From CAZEIW01 sp964512305 (GTDB lineage: Bacteria; Pseudomonadota; Gammaproteobacteria; Burkholderiales; Burkholderiaceae_F), in contig CAZEIW010000173.1 of NCBI GenBank assembly GCA_964512305.1, positions 1-52,258 on the forward strand: DNA of 52,258 nt, given 5' to 3'. The position numbers were made by a program, and so were the translations under genes. Positions 15,479-23,665 of this stretch are shown here, in pieces (position 1 is the stretch's first letter; every line of letters begins with the position of its first letter). The notes beneath the pieces were generated by a model. That model was not told where the DNA came from. It made no database searches and saw only the letters and a list, made by a program, of their open reading frames with translations.

Positions 15479-18224
15479 CGGCCGCGGCGAAGGGCTCCGC
15501 GTCTTCGGCGCCGGGCGCGATCGGGGTGCCGATCTCGATCTGGATCGGGCCTCGCCGAAGGCGCCAGGTCTCGTCCGGCAGAATCGCCCGGCTGCCCCGG
15601 ATGGTGACCGGAACCACAGGCACCCGTGCGCGGGCGGCCGCGAGAAAGCCTCCGAGGCGGAACGGCAGCAGGCCGGGTCGGGCGAAAAACGTGCCCTCGG
15701 GAAACACGATCAGCGAGCGGCCGCCAGCGACGGCATCGGCGGTCCGGTTGGCGCCTTCGACGCTGCGCTTGATGTCGACGCGCTCGACGAACTCGACGCC
15801 GAGGCGGGCGAGGTAACGGCCGACCAGGAACTGGCCGCGCAGTTCGCGCTTCGCGACGAAGCCGAAGGGGCGCGGCAGGGCGGCCATCAACAGCAGGCCG
15901 TCGGTGTAGCTCGCATGGTTGCACACGAGCACGCAGCAATCGTGCTGCAGCAGCCGCTCCAGTCCGCGCACCGACACCGGGATGGCGGTCAGGCGCAGGA
16001 ACAGGCGGGCACCGGCGCGGCCCAGCGCCCACGCGGCCGCCTGGGTCGTCGTGACCATCGTGAGCAGCCAGACGGATGGCGCCAGCACGACGAAGACCAG
16101 TCCTGCGTAGAGCGAAAACAGCGCGCGGCCGGCATCGGCCAATGCCCGCCGCAGCCTGAGGGCCAGCGCGCCGAGCGCCAGCCGGGCGACCTGCGTGCGC
16201 GCCCGGGGGACCTTCGCACCGATGCGGCCCTGCTCGTACAGCTTGCGGCAGTCCGAGCGGCGCACCTTGCCGCTCGAGGTCTTCAGCACCGTATGGGGGG
16301 GCGCCAGGACGATCTCGTCGGCGGGTTCGCCGATCGCGTCGAGCACCGCCTTCGAGATCGCTTCGCGCAGCAGCACGCTTCTTTCGCCGCTGACGGATCG
16401 GGCCTCGGCCAGGACAACCAGCCGCTCCGTGCCGCTCTGCGGATCGGGAATGCCGAAAACCGCCACGCCTCCCTTGCGCACCCCGGCGACCGCGCCCACC
16501 GCGTGCTCGATCTCCTGGGGGTACAGGTTGCGTCCGCCGCGGATCACGATGTCCTTGACGCGCCCGGTCAGGTAGAAATCGCCGTCGGCGAGGTACGCCC
16601 GATCGCCGGTATCGAGCCAGCCGTCGCGAAACAGGCGCGCGGTGTCCGCAGCGTTGCGGAAATACCCCCGCGTGGCCGATGGACCCCGGAACTCGAGCCT
16701 GCCCTCGATCCGCTCGCCGACTTCGCGGCCGTCCTCGTCGACGACCCGCACATCGTGTCCCGCAAGGGGACGGCCGCAGGCGACGAAGCGCAACGCGGTC
16801 GCATCGCCATCCGCGGCCGGCTTGGCCCTGCCCGAGCTCGAGAACGCCGCCCGCTCGATGCGGTCGATCACCGGCTCCCGGCCAAGCGGCGGAAACAGCA
16901 GGCCCACGCTTGCTTCCGCCAGGCCGTAAACGGGCACGATCGCCTCGGGGCGCAGACCAAAGCTCGCGAACCGCTGCCGGAAACCCGAGAGGGTGTCGGG
17001 ACCGACGGCCTCGGCGCCGTTCATCGCCACGCGCAGGCTGCTCAGGTCGAGACCCCCGAGCGCCGCGTCGTCGATACGCTTCAGGCACAGCTCGTAGGCG
17101 AAGTTGGGGCCGGCCGTGAGCGTGCCGTGGAAGTCGTGGATCGCCCGCAGCCACCGCTCGGGCCGGGCGAGAAACGCCAGCGGCGACATCACCACGAGCG
17201 GGCAGCCGACGTACAGCGTGCCGAGAAACGCCCCGATCAGGCCCATGTCGTGATAAAGCGGAAGCCAGCTGACGAACACGTCGCGCGGCGTGGCCCGGAT
17301 CGCGTCCACGATCGCGCGGATGTTGGCCAGCAGATTGGCGTGCGTCAGCGTCACGCCCTTCGGATTGCCCGTGCTGCCCGAGGTGTACTGGATGAACGCG
17401 ATATCGCCCGCGCGCACCTCGACCGCCCCGACCGGCCCGCCACCCTGCGCCAGCGATTGCGGCGTGACGACGTGGCGCAGCCCGGGCACGCGCGCCTGCA
17501 GGAGGTGCGCAACGGCCATGGCCTCCGCAACGGTGACCAGGGCGGCCGCCTGTGCGCTGGTCAGGATGCCGGTGTGGCGTACCACGTGCTCCTCGAGCTG
17601 CGACGCGCGGGCAGGTGGGTAGATCGGCACCGGGACACCGCCGGCGCGGATGATGCCGAGGTAGGTCTGGAAGTACTCGATCGACGTCGGCAGCATGATG
17701 GCGACGCACTGGCGCGGCTTGAGCCCGCGACGCTGCAGGCCGGCGGCGATCGCATCGGCGCCCGCCGCGAGCTCGCGGTAGCTCACGGCGCGCTGCCCGC
17801 TGTCGGCCAGATGAACGATCTGGACCCGGTCCGGGTGCGCTTCGAGGTGCCAGTGCAGCACTTGCAGAAGCGTGCCCGCCGCGACGGGCACCCCGGCTTC
17901 CGGCGACGTGTCCGCCGCCGGCGCCCCGGCAAATCGAAGCGGCGCGGGCGCACCGCCGGAGCGGGCGCGATGCAGCGCGTCGTACAGGTCGCGAACGCTT
18001 TCGGCGCTGGCCAGCGTGTCTTCGGGCAGGTCGACGCCGAACGCGCGTTCGGTCCTCAACAACAGCTCCATCCGCGACAGGCTGTCGAGTCCGAGATCGC
18101 GGTCGAGCGAGCTCTCGAACGTCACGCCCGATGAGAACCGCGCATTGCCCTGCAGCTCGCGCAGCGTCGACTCGACGACGTCCAGCAAGCGGCGCTCGGT
18201 CGTGCCGGCGGCCGGGGTCGTCAC
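15417..18224 (-). CDS. ACP - fatty acyl-AMP ligase - PlsC acyltransferase fusion protein
   Basis: A 935-residue multidomain protein. The start is GTG 18224, overlapping the stop of the ispZ-like gene (GTGA); the longer open frame above it is a shadow of that gene. Domain order: an acyl carrier domain (about 8-85, phosphopantetheine serine Ser48 in GLDSLSRMEL); an AMP-forming ligase resembling fatty acyl-AMP ligases (about 118-680, with TSGSTGNPKGV, YGLAEASVGL, LDTGDRAYLADG and GRVKDIVIRGGRNLYP); two membrane segments near 695-735; and a lysophospholipid acyltransferase domain (about 750-935) with H770-x4-D775 in NHASYTDG and FPEGT at 841-845. A plausible role is to activate a free fatty acid, load it on the built-in ACP and transfer it to a lipid. 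That is reminiscent of Aas but with a reversed order and its own ACP. It is the last gene of the kinase/phosphatase operon. Confidence 0.9.
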   Translation of the reverse strand: MTTPAAGTTERRLLDVVESTLRELQGNARFSSGVTFESSLDRDLGLDSLSRMELLLRTERAFGVDLPEDTLASAESVRDLYDALHRARSGGAPAPLRFAGAPAADTSPEAGVPVAAGTLLQVLHWHLEAHPDRVQIVHLADSGQRAVSYRELAAGADAIAAGLQRRGLKPRQCVAIMLPTSIEYFQTYLGIIRAGGVPVPIYPPARASQLEEHVVRHTGILTSAQAAALVTVAEAMAVAHLLQARVPGLRHVVTPQSLAQGGGPVGAVEVRAGDIAFIQYTSGSTGNPKGVTLTHANLLANIRAIVDAIRATPRDVFVSWLPLYHDMGLIGAFLGTLYVGCPLVVMSPLAFLARPERWLRAIHDFHGTLTAGPNFAYELCLKRIDDAALGGLDLSSLRVAMNGAEAVGPDTLSGFRQRFASFGLRPEAIVPVYGLAEASVGLLFPPLGREPVIDRIERAAFSSSGRAKPAADGDATALRFVACGRPLAGHDVRVVDEDGREVGERIEGRLEFRGPSATRGYFRNAADTARLFRDGWLDTGDRAYLADGDFYLTGRVKDIVIRGGRNLYPQEIEHAVGAVAGVRKGGVAVFGIPDPQSGTERLVVLAEARSVSGERSVLLREAISKAVLDAIGEPADEIVLAPPHTVLKTSSGKVRRSDCRKLYEQGRIGAKVPRARTQVARLALGALALRLRRALADAGRALFSLYAGLVFVVLAPSVWLLTMVTTTQAAAWALGRAGARLFLRLTAIPVSVRGLERLLQHDCCVLVCNHASYTDGLLLMAALPRPFGFVAKRELRGQFLVGRYLARLGVEFVERVDIKRSVEGANRTADAVAGGRSLIVFPEGTFFARPGLLPFRLGGFLAAARARVPVVPVTIRGSRAILPDETWRLRRGPIQIEIGTPIAPGAEDAEPFAAAVTLRDAARAQIAQALEMPST

Positions 18225-18754
18225 GGGAGGAGGGCTTTCACACGCCCATAAAGGTACACGACCATCCTGCCGAGGATCTCGACCCATACGAAGTACAGCC
18301 GAAACAGGAAGACGAAGAGGAGGTTCACCATGCAGGCGAACTTGATCCCGTCCCACTCGCCGGCGGAAGACGTGAAGCCCGAGATGAGCGTGATCGCGCC
18401 CAGTATCGCGAACAGCGCGGCGGCGCCCCGATTGATCCAGCGCCATTCCCGGTTGGAGAAGGTGAGCGCGGTTCCGAGGATGGCCTTGACCGGGTAACCG
18501 AAACCGAGCGGCGGAGCCACGATCGAGATGATCGAAAGCATCCAGTACACGATCGTCGGCTTCCAGAGGACGAGCCCGGCAGGCTCCTCGCCGGGCGTCG
18601 AGTACAGTCCGAACCACAGCGCCCACGCTCCCAGGAAGACGTAGCAGACCAGCAACGCCGCGACCGCCGGCTCGACCCGCTGCCGTGGCCGCCAGAGCCA
18701 GGAAACGGCGAGGGCCGCGCACAGCAGGAGGGTGAGTTCGGCGGCGTGGATCAT
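18221..18754 (-). CDS. IspZ/YciB-like (septation protein A family) membrane protein
   Basis: A 177-residue polytopic membrane protein. ATG 18754 overlaps the stop of the upstream kinase gene (ATGA). The central part, with LWKPTIVYWMLSIISI, a segment on KAILG...LTFSNREWRWINRGAAALFAILGAI and GIKFACMVNLLFVFLF, closely follows the IspZ/YciB pattern (KPT-x-x-YW, the W..LN..WA..F..LG block, and NFK). About five membrane helices are predicted. IspZ relatives affect cell division and envelope synthesis, but their molecular function is not settled. Being embedded between a kinase and a lipid-acylating enzyme is unusual. It may be a paralogue with a dedicated role rather than the housekeeping copy. Confidence 0.75.
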   Translation of the reverse strand: MIHAAELTLLLCAALAVSWLWRPRQRVEPAVAALLVCYVFLGAWALWFGLYSTPGEEPAGLVLWKPTIVYWMLSIISIVAPPLGFGYPVKAILGTALTFSNREWRWINRGAAALFAILGAITLISGFTSSAGEWDGIKFACMVNLLFVFLFRLYFVWVEILGRMVVYLYGRVKALLP

Positions 18755-20037
18755 TTCGCCCACCAGTAGGTGACGATCAACCCGACGATCCAGAGGATCT
18801 CGATGGCCAGCATGTTGCGCACGGACATCGTCTGCGGCGCCATCTGCAGGCTGAACTGCCCCTGCGCCAGCGCCGCCTGAAAGGGCGAGGTGCGCGTCCC
18901 TCTCAGCGTTCTCCTTGCCAGCTCGACCGCCCGCGCCGGCGACTCGCGCAGACGCGTCGCGAATCGCGCCCGGCGCTCACGGTGGCTCTCGATGAGGGTC
19001 TCGCGCAGGCAGGTGGGGCAGGGCGTGCCGGCGAACTGAACATGCCCCTTCCCGCACAGCGACATGGCTCCGGAGCTCCTGCTCGCGAAGGAGCCCAGAA
19101 GGGCGGCCCACTCGTGCGCACAGGCCCTGCCGGCGGCCGAAGGCGCGAAGGAGCGGTCGAACAGCTCGCGAATGCCGTCGGGAAACGTTTCGTGCACGCT
19201 TGCCGGCGCAGCGCGAACCGTTCCATGAGGAGACCTTCCGTACGGATACAGGCCGAGCTTGATGCGCCCCGACAGCTCGGTCGGATGATCCTGGCGGCCC
19301 GCAGCGATGCCCGCGAAAGGATGAATCCCGTAATTGAGCAGCCTGAAGATGATCGTGGCCAGCGCGAACCGGTCCTGCGCCTCGGGATCGATCACGGCGG
19401 TGCCGTGGAATTCGGGTGCGAGGTACTCCGGGGTCACCTGCGGCGCCTCCGAGACGAAGCGCTCCGAACGGAGCGTGAAGCCGTCGCAATCCATGATCGC
19501 GACGTAGAGCTCCGACTTGTAGACCTTGAGATTGATGGGCTTGAGGTCGACCACCGCGATGTTCCTGGCGTGCAGGCTGTTGATCAGGGAGGCCAGGTTG
19601 CAGCAGACCGTCACGATCTTGCCGAAATCGACTTCGAATCCCTCTTCGGCCGCCTGGCGGCGGGTCAGCAGGTAGTCCAGCTCCATCGTCCGGCCGAAAT
19701 CGATCTTCTGCATCGCGAAGCCGGCGAAGCGCGACCCCTTCATCGCCAGCGCGACCGGCCAGGCCAGCTGCACGATCCCGTCGCACCCCGAGGGGATGCC
19801 CGGCAGCTCCGGCCGGTTGTGGATCATCCATTCGATCTTGCGGGCGTAGCGCGCCATTTGCGACGCCGCCACGGTCGCGTGATAGATCTTCACCACGTGG
19901 TCCGGCCTATCTTCGAGCGCGAAGACCTCGCCGGATCCGCCAGACTTGCCGATCGCCGTGAGCCTGGCCCGCTCGGAACCGCCCCCGGGCCAGACAAGCC
20001 CCACGGAGTCTTGCAACGGGCGGCTGCGCGGAACCAT
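18751..20037 (-). CDS. Membrane-anchored serine/threonine protein kinase (YegI-like, vWA/PP2C triad)
   Basis: A 428-residue kinase. The Gly-rich loop IGKSGGSGEVFAL, the ATP-binding Lys in VVKIYH, the catalytic loop VVDLKPINL (the His of HRD is replaced by Val) and the metal-binding MDCDGF in place of DFG are visible in the first 240 residues. PEYLAPEF serves as the activation/P+1 segment. A zinc-ribbon-like motif (CGKGH...TPCPTC, about 325-345) follows, and a single C-terminal membrane helix ends in VGLIVTYWWAK. These features resemble E. coli YegI. With the vWA and PP2C genes just upstream it forms the vWA-phosphatase-kinase triad described for TerY-P and yegLKI loci. The downstream ispZ-like and acyltransferase genes are translationally coupled to it. 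Confidence 0.88.
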   Translation of the reverse strand: MVPRSRPLQDSVGLVWPGGGSERARLTAIGKSGGSGEVFALEDRPDHVVKIYHATVAASQMARYARKIEWMIHNRPELPGIPSGCDGIVQLAWPVALAMKGSRFAGFAMQKIDFGRTMELDYLLTRRQAAEEGFEVDFGKIVTVCCNLASLINSLHARNIAVVDLKPINLKVYKSELYVAIMDCDGFTLRSERFVSEAPQVTPEYLAPEFHGTAVIDPEAQDRFALATIIFRLLNYGIHPFAGIAAGRQDHPTELSGRIKLGLYPYGRSPHGTVRAAPASVHETFPDGIRELFDRSFAPSAAGRACAHEWAALLGSFASRSSGAMSLCGKGHVQFAGTPCPTCLRETLIESHRERRARFATRLRESPARAVELARRTLRGTRTSPFQAALAQGQFSLQMAPQTMSVRNMLAIEILWIVGLIVTYWWAK

Positions 20038-20061
20038 CGAGAGGCGTGCTGGCGGCGGGCT

Positions 20062-20817
20062 TCAGCTTGCCAGGGCCAGCAGCAGGGCCTTGTCGTCCGA
20101 AGTGATGTCGAGCGTCTTTTCGTGTTCCAGCACGTTTCTCAAGGCCTGATTCCCGTCGTGCTCCGTTGCGTTCCTCAGGAAGGCGACGATCGGCTCGATA
20201 AAGGGTCCATAGAACCCGTTCCTCATCCGGTTGACTGCGAACGGCGACGTTCCGTCGCTCATCAGGCCGATCAGGCACCCGCGCCGGACCTCGCTGATCG
20301 GCGTCACCCGGAAATGATCGCTCCAGCTCTCATCGGTGATGAAGAAGGTCTCGTCGGCGTACTCGCCATTTTCCGGGCGCGAGAGCACGGACTCGCCGGC
20401 GTCCGTCACGCAGATCGCAAACCCGTCGCCGACGTGGAAGAAGCAGCCGCCGTCCCTGGAGCCGATGCATCCGACCAGCGTGCAGGCGAAGTCTCCGAGT
20501 GCGAGCTGACGGGAAAGGGCGATCTCGCCGATCCGTGCGCGGGCCTCTCCAATCACGGCAAGCAGCCGCTCGCGCCGGTCCGGCACGGCGTCCATCGCGA
20601 GCCGCCCTGTCCTGATGGACTCCGAGACCAGCTCGGTGACCGTCGTGGCGAACAGCTCCGCACCCAGCCGCCCCTCGCTGGCCGAACCGGCACCGTCGCA
20701 GACGACTCCGACGAAAGCGTCGTCGACCACGGTGTGATGCCCGGAATCCTGGCAAGGAAGATCGCGCGACAGATGATGCCTGCCGGCCGCAGACGCGAAG
20801 AACACCTTCCACTTCAT
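20062..20817 (-). CDS. PP2C-type protein serine/threonine phosphatase (YegK/PphC-like)
   Basis: A 251-residue protein from ATG 20817, 11 bp after the vWA stop. PP2C metal-binding motifs are visible: D-G-A-G in FVGVVCDGAGSASEG, GDG in FFHVGDGFAIC, SDG in LIGLMSDGTSPF, and the final D in ITSDDKALLLAL. The internal arrangement and short length match the PP2C_2 group, which includes E. coli PphC (YegK). It is expected to dephosphorylate the partner kinase or its targets. The kinase gene follows after 24 bp on the same strand. Confidence 0.88.
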   Translation of the reverse strand: MKWKVFFASAAGRHHLSRDLPCQDSGHHTVVDDAFVGVVCDGAGSASEGRLGAELFATTVTELVSESIRTGRLAMDAVPDRRERLLAVIGEARARIGEIALSRQLALGDFACTLVGCIGSRDGGCFFHVGDGFAICVTDAGESVLSRPENGEYADETFFITDESWSDHFRVTPISEVRRGCLIGLMSDGTSPFAVNRMRNGFYGPFIEPIVAFLRNATEHDGNQALRNVLEHEKTLDITSDDKALLLALAS

Positions 20818-20828
20818 CGCCGGCCGGA

Positions 20829-21503
20829 TCAGGTCTGCATCTGCGCCCAGCTGTCCACCGGGTTGAGTTGGACCGTGCCTCCGGTCGGAGCCCGGGAAAC
20901 GGCCCGGATGCTTCGGCTCAGCCAGATGAAGAGCTCCTTGAACCTGAGGCCGCTCAGATTGAGCGCCCCCTTGGCGCTGAACGCGCCGAGGACCGCCCGG
21001 TTGGCCTGGGCGCCGATGCCGATGGGCATGACATTGACCTTGTGCGAGGCCTCCGCGGCCTTGCACTCGGCCGCCACCTGCTGCCATTCGTCCGTGGGCT
21101 CACCGTCGGACAGCAGCATGACAATAGGGCGCTTGTAGGAGACCCCCGCGCTTCGCATCTGCGCCTTTTCGGACTCGATCTCGTCGAGCGCGCACTTCAT
21201 CGCGGTGCCCAGCGGCGTCATGCCGCCGGCTTGGAGGCCTGGCGCGGTGAAGTCCATCGCGTCGGTCCAGTCTCCCATCCGCTCGACGTTGTTGTCTCCT
21301 CCGAACGAGATGACCAGCACTCTTCCGCAGCGAGCCGTGATCGGGTCGCTCTTCAGTTCGGTCTCGAGCGTCTTCAGGCCTTCATTGAGGAGGTGGATCT
21401 TGTCGTCTTCGAGCATGCTGCCGGAGCAGTCGAGGACCAGCACGAGGGGTGCGCGCTCGTCGCTGTTGTCGATCAGGGCGACATCGGGAATGACGTTGCT
21501 CAT
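20829..21503 (-). CDS. vWA domain protein (TerY/YegL-like)
   Basis: A 224-residue, almost single-domain von Willebrand factor A protein. The MIDAS residues are D25-x-S27-x-S29 in VLDCSGSM, a Thr in GGMTPLGTA and Asp in LLSDGEPTD. The length and C-terminal extension (ELFIWLSRSIRAVS) match TerY/YegL proteins of tellurium-resistance-associated and phosphosignalling loci. It is the first gene of a compact minus-strand operon and probably acts as the metal-dependent adaptor of the kinase/phosphatase pair. No other ter genes (terB, terC, terD) occur in the window. Confidence 0.88.
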   Translation of the reverse strand: MSNVIPDVALIDNSDERAPLVLVLDCSGSMLEDDKIHLLNEGLKTLETELKSDPITARCGRVLVISFGGDNNVERMGDWTDAMDFTAPGLQAGGMTPLGTAMKCALDEIESEKAQMRSAGVSYKRPIVMLLSDGEPTDEWQQVAAECKAAEASHKVNVMPIGIGAQANRAVLGAFSAKGALNLSGLRFKELFIWLSRSIRAVSRAPTGGTVQLNPVDSWAQMQT

Positions 21504-21664
21504 AGCTGCCTCCAGGGCCTCTCCGACGAACCGGGCATGAACGGATCTTAGTCAAGTAACCCGGTGTCCGATATGGGTTCAAACTGCGCGATTGCTGCGG
21601 CGCGGCAGACGGCCCCGCCGCCCGCCACGACGCCTTCGGCGGCCGGATGGAACAAGGACGCGGC

Positions 21665-22888
21665 CTAGCCGCGCAGGTTCCCTACCGGCAGCCGTTTCAG
21701 GCGCCCGATCTTCGGCAGGGGCCCGATGATCGGGCGGACATAGTCGAGGAACGCCGCAGTGACGTCGTTGCCGCCGGCGGCGATGAATTCGTCGGGCATG
21801 TGCCGGGTTTCCTTGGCGACATTCCTGAGCTCGGTGCGCTCGATCGCGACCTGATACGCGGGTCCGGGCAGCCGGCGGATCGCGGTGCTGCCGCTGTCGT
21901 ACTGGCCCCCGGTGGCGAAGCGCACCGCCATTTCGCCCACCAGCCTCGCCTCGCGCGCGTCGACCTCGCTGACCACGCCGGCGAACGAGCGCTGCAGATA
22001 GCCCAGCGTGTCGGCGCGAACGCGCGAGATCGCCGCCTGGTCCTTGACGATCTGGGCCAGCAGGTCGCCGAGCGCGCCGCTTCCGCTCAACTGCACGTTG
22101 CCGTGCGAGTCGACCTCCTTGCTGAACTTGGCCGCGATCGCCTCGCCGTGCTCGTCGGCGATGCCTTCGCTGACGGCGACCACGCAGCGTTTCAGGCGCG
22201 CGACGACACCCTTGACATCGGCAACGAAGCGGTCGACCGAGAACGGCCGCTCCGGCAGGTAGATCAGGTGCGGGCCGTCGTCGGGCGCACTGCGCGCCGC
22301 GGCCGATGCCGCGGTCAGGAACCCCGCGTGCCGGCCCATCACGACGTTGATCTTGACGCCGGGCAACGAGCGGTTGTCGAGGTCGTCGCCCATGAAGGCG
22401 AGCGCGACGAAGCGCGCGGCGCTGCCGAAGCCCGGCGTGTGGTCGTTCTCGCGCAGGTCGTTGTCGATGGTCTTGCAGATGTGGAAGCAGCGCATCGGGT
22501 AGCCGACCTTGCGCGCCTCCTCGTTGATGATGTGGGTCGTCTCGGCCGAGTCGTTGCCGCCGATGTAGAAGAAATAGCGGACGTCGAACTTCTGCAGCAC
22601 CTGGAACACCCGCACGCAGTCTTCGGGCGTCGGCTTCTTGCGCACCGAACCCAGCGCGGACGACGGCGTGCGCGCGACCAACTCGAGGTCCTCGACGCTT
22701 TCCGCGCCGAGGTCGCACAGGTTCTCCTTCAGGATGCCGTCGAGCGCGTGGAGCGAGCCCAGCACCCGCCGGATGCGCGGGTCCTTCCTGGCCTCGAGGA
22801 CGGCGCCAACGAGGCTCTGGTTGATCACGACGGTGGGCCCGCCGCTCTGGGCGATCAGCATGTTGCCGGTTGGCGCTTCCAGTGTCAT
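21665..22888 (-). CDS. pfp: Pyrophosphate-dependent 6-phosphofructokinase
   Basis: A 407-residue enzyme phosphorylating fructose-6-phosphate with PPi in reversible glycolysis. ATG 22888 is preceded by AGGGG at 7 bases; an upstream in-frame extension covers the promoter region and is rejected. Motifs: AQSGGPTVVINQSL at the N-terminus, YIGGNDSAET, the catalytic KTIDNDL (Lys before TIDND is a feature of PPi-dependent enzymes, ATP-dependent PFKs having Gly) and MGRHAGFL. It is divergent from the TMEM175-like gene with 61 bp between. Confidence 0.92.
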   Translation of the reverse strand: MTLEAPTGNMLIAQSGGPTVVINQSLVGAVLEARKDPRIRRVLGSLHALDGILKENLCDLGAESVEDLELVARTPSSALGSVRKKPTPEDCVRVFQVLQKFDVRYFFYIGGNDSAETTHIINEEARKVGYPMRCFHICKTIDNDLRENDHTPGFGSAARFVALAFMGDDLDNRSLPGVKINVVMGRHAGFLTAASAAARSAPDDGPHLIYLPERPFSVDRFVADVKGVVARLKRCVVAVSEGIADEHGEAIAAKFSKEVDSHGNVQLSGSGALGDLLAQIVKDQAAISRVRADTLGYLQRSFAGVVSEVDAREARLVGEMAVRFATGGQYDSGSTAIRRLPGPAYQVAIERTELRNVAKETRHMPDEFIAAGGNDVTAAFLDYVRPIIGPLPKIGRLKRLPVGNLRG

Positions 22889-22949
22889 CGTTGTCCCCTG
22901 GTCGGTTCTGAAACCATGTCGCAACAGCGGATAGTAGACGAGGACCGCG

Positions 22950-23525
22950 ATGGGGAAGGGCAGGCTCGAGGCGTTCAGCGACGGGGTGATCGCCGTGATC
23001 ATCACGATCATGGTGCTGGAGATGAAGCCGCCGCAGGGCACCGCGCTGACGGACCTCATCGCGCTGCTGCCGGTCTTCTCGAGCTACGTGCTCAGCTACG
23101 TCTACGTCGCGATCTACTGGAACAATCACCACCACATGCTGCACACGGTCGAGCGCATCAGCGGCCCGATTCTGTGGGCCAACATGCACCTGCTGTTCTG
23201 GCTCTCGCTGGTCCCGTTCACCACCGCGTGGGTAGCCGAGAACCATTTCGCCGTGTGGCCGACGGTGGTCTATGGATTCGTGCTGCTGGCGGCCGCGATC
23301 GCCTATTACGTGCTGCAGTCGGTGGTGATCCGGCGCCAGGGTGCGGGCTCGTTGCTTGCGCGGGCGGTCGGCAGGGATGCCAAGGGCAAGCTCTCGCCGC
23401 TGCTGTATCTGCTGGCGATCGGCCTGGCGTTCGTCGACACGGGGCTGTCGATGGCCGTCTATGCGCTGGTGGCTCTGTTCTGGCTGGTGCCGGACCGGCG
23501 CATCGAAAGGGTCCTCGGCGACTGA
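22950..23525 (+). CDS. TMEM175-family potassium channel-like membrane protein (DUF1211)
   Basis: A 191-residue protein with about six membrane helices. It opens with the family signature RLEAFSDGVIAVIITIMVLE (the FSDG motif in the first helix lines the pore in characterised TMEM175 channels), followed by SYVYVAIYWNNHHHMLH. One homologous unit is present, so a tetramer would be needed. Ion selectivity is taken from the family. No operon partner on its strand. Confidence 0.85.
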   Translation: MGKGRLEAFSDGVIAVIITIMVLEMKPPQGTALTDLIALLPVFSSYVLSYVYVAIYWNNHHHMLHTVERISGPILWANMHLLFWLSLVPFTTAWVAENHFAVWPTVVYGFVLLAAAIAYYVLQSVVIRRQGAGSLLARAVGRDAKGKLSPLLYLLAIGLAFVDTGLSMAVYALVALFWLVPDRRIERVLGD

Positions 23526-23665
23526 GTCCCGGCGGGCCCCTCGGCGCGCGCGCTCATTCGCGCGGCCGTCCACACGGACGTCCCTGCATCGAGCCGCGCG
23601 TTCAGGTGCTCCGAGGCTGGCCCGGGTCTTGCGACCCTGAATCCGTCGATCCAAACGGAGCTTCC

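Noticed and set aside
18225..18722. N-terminal extension of the ACP-AMP ligase fusion
   Set aside because: It overlaps the ispZ-like gene in another frame and lacks domain similarity; GTG 18224 gives translational coupling.
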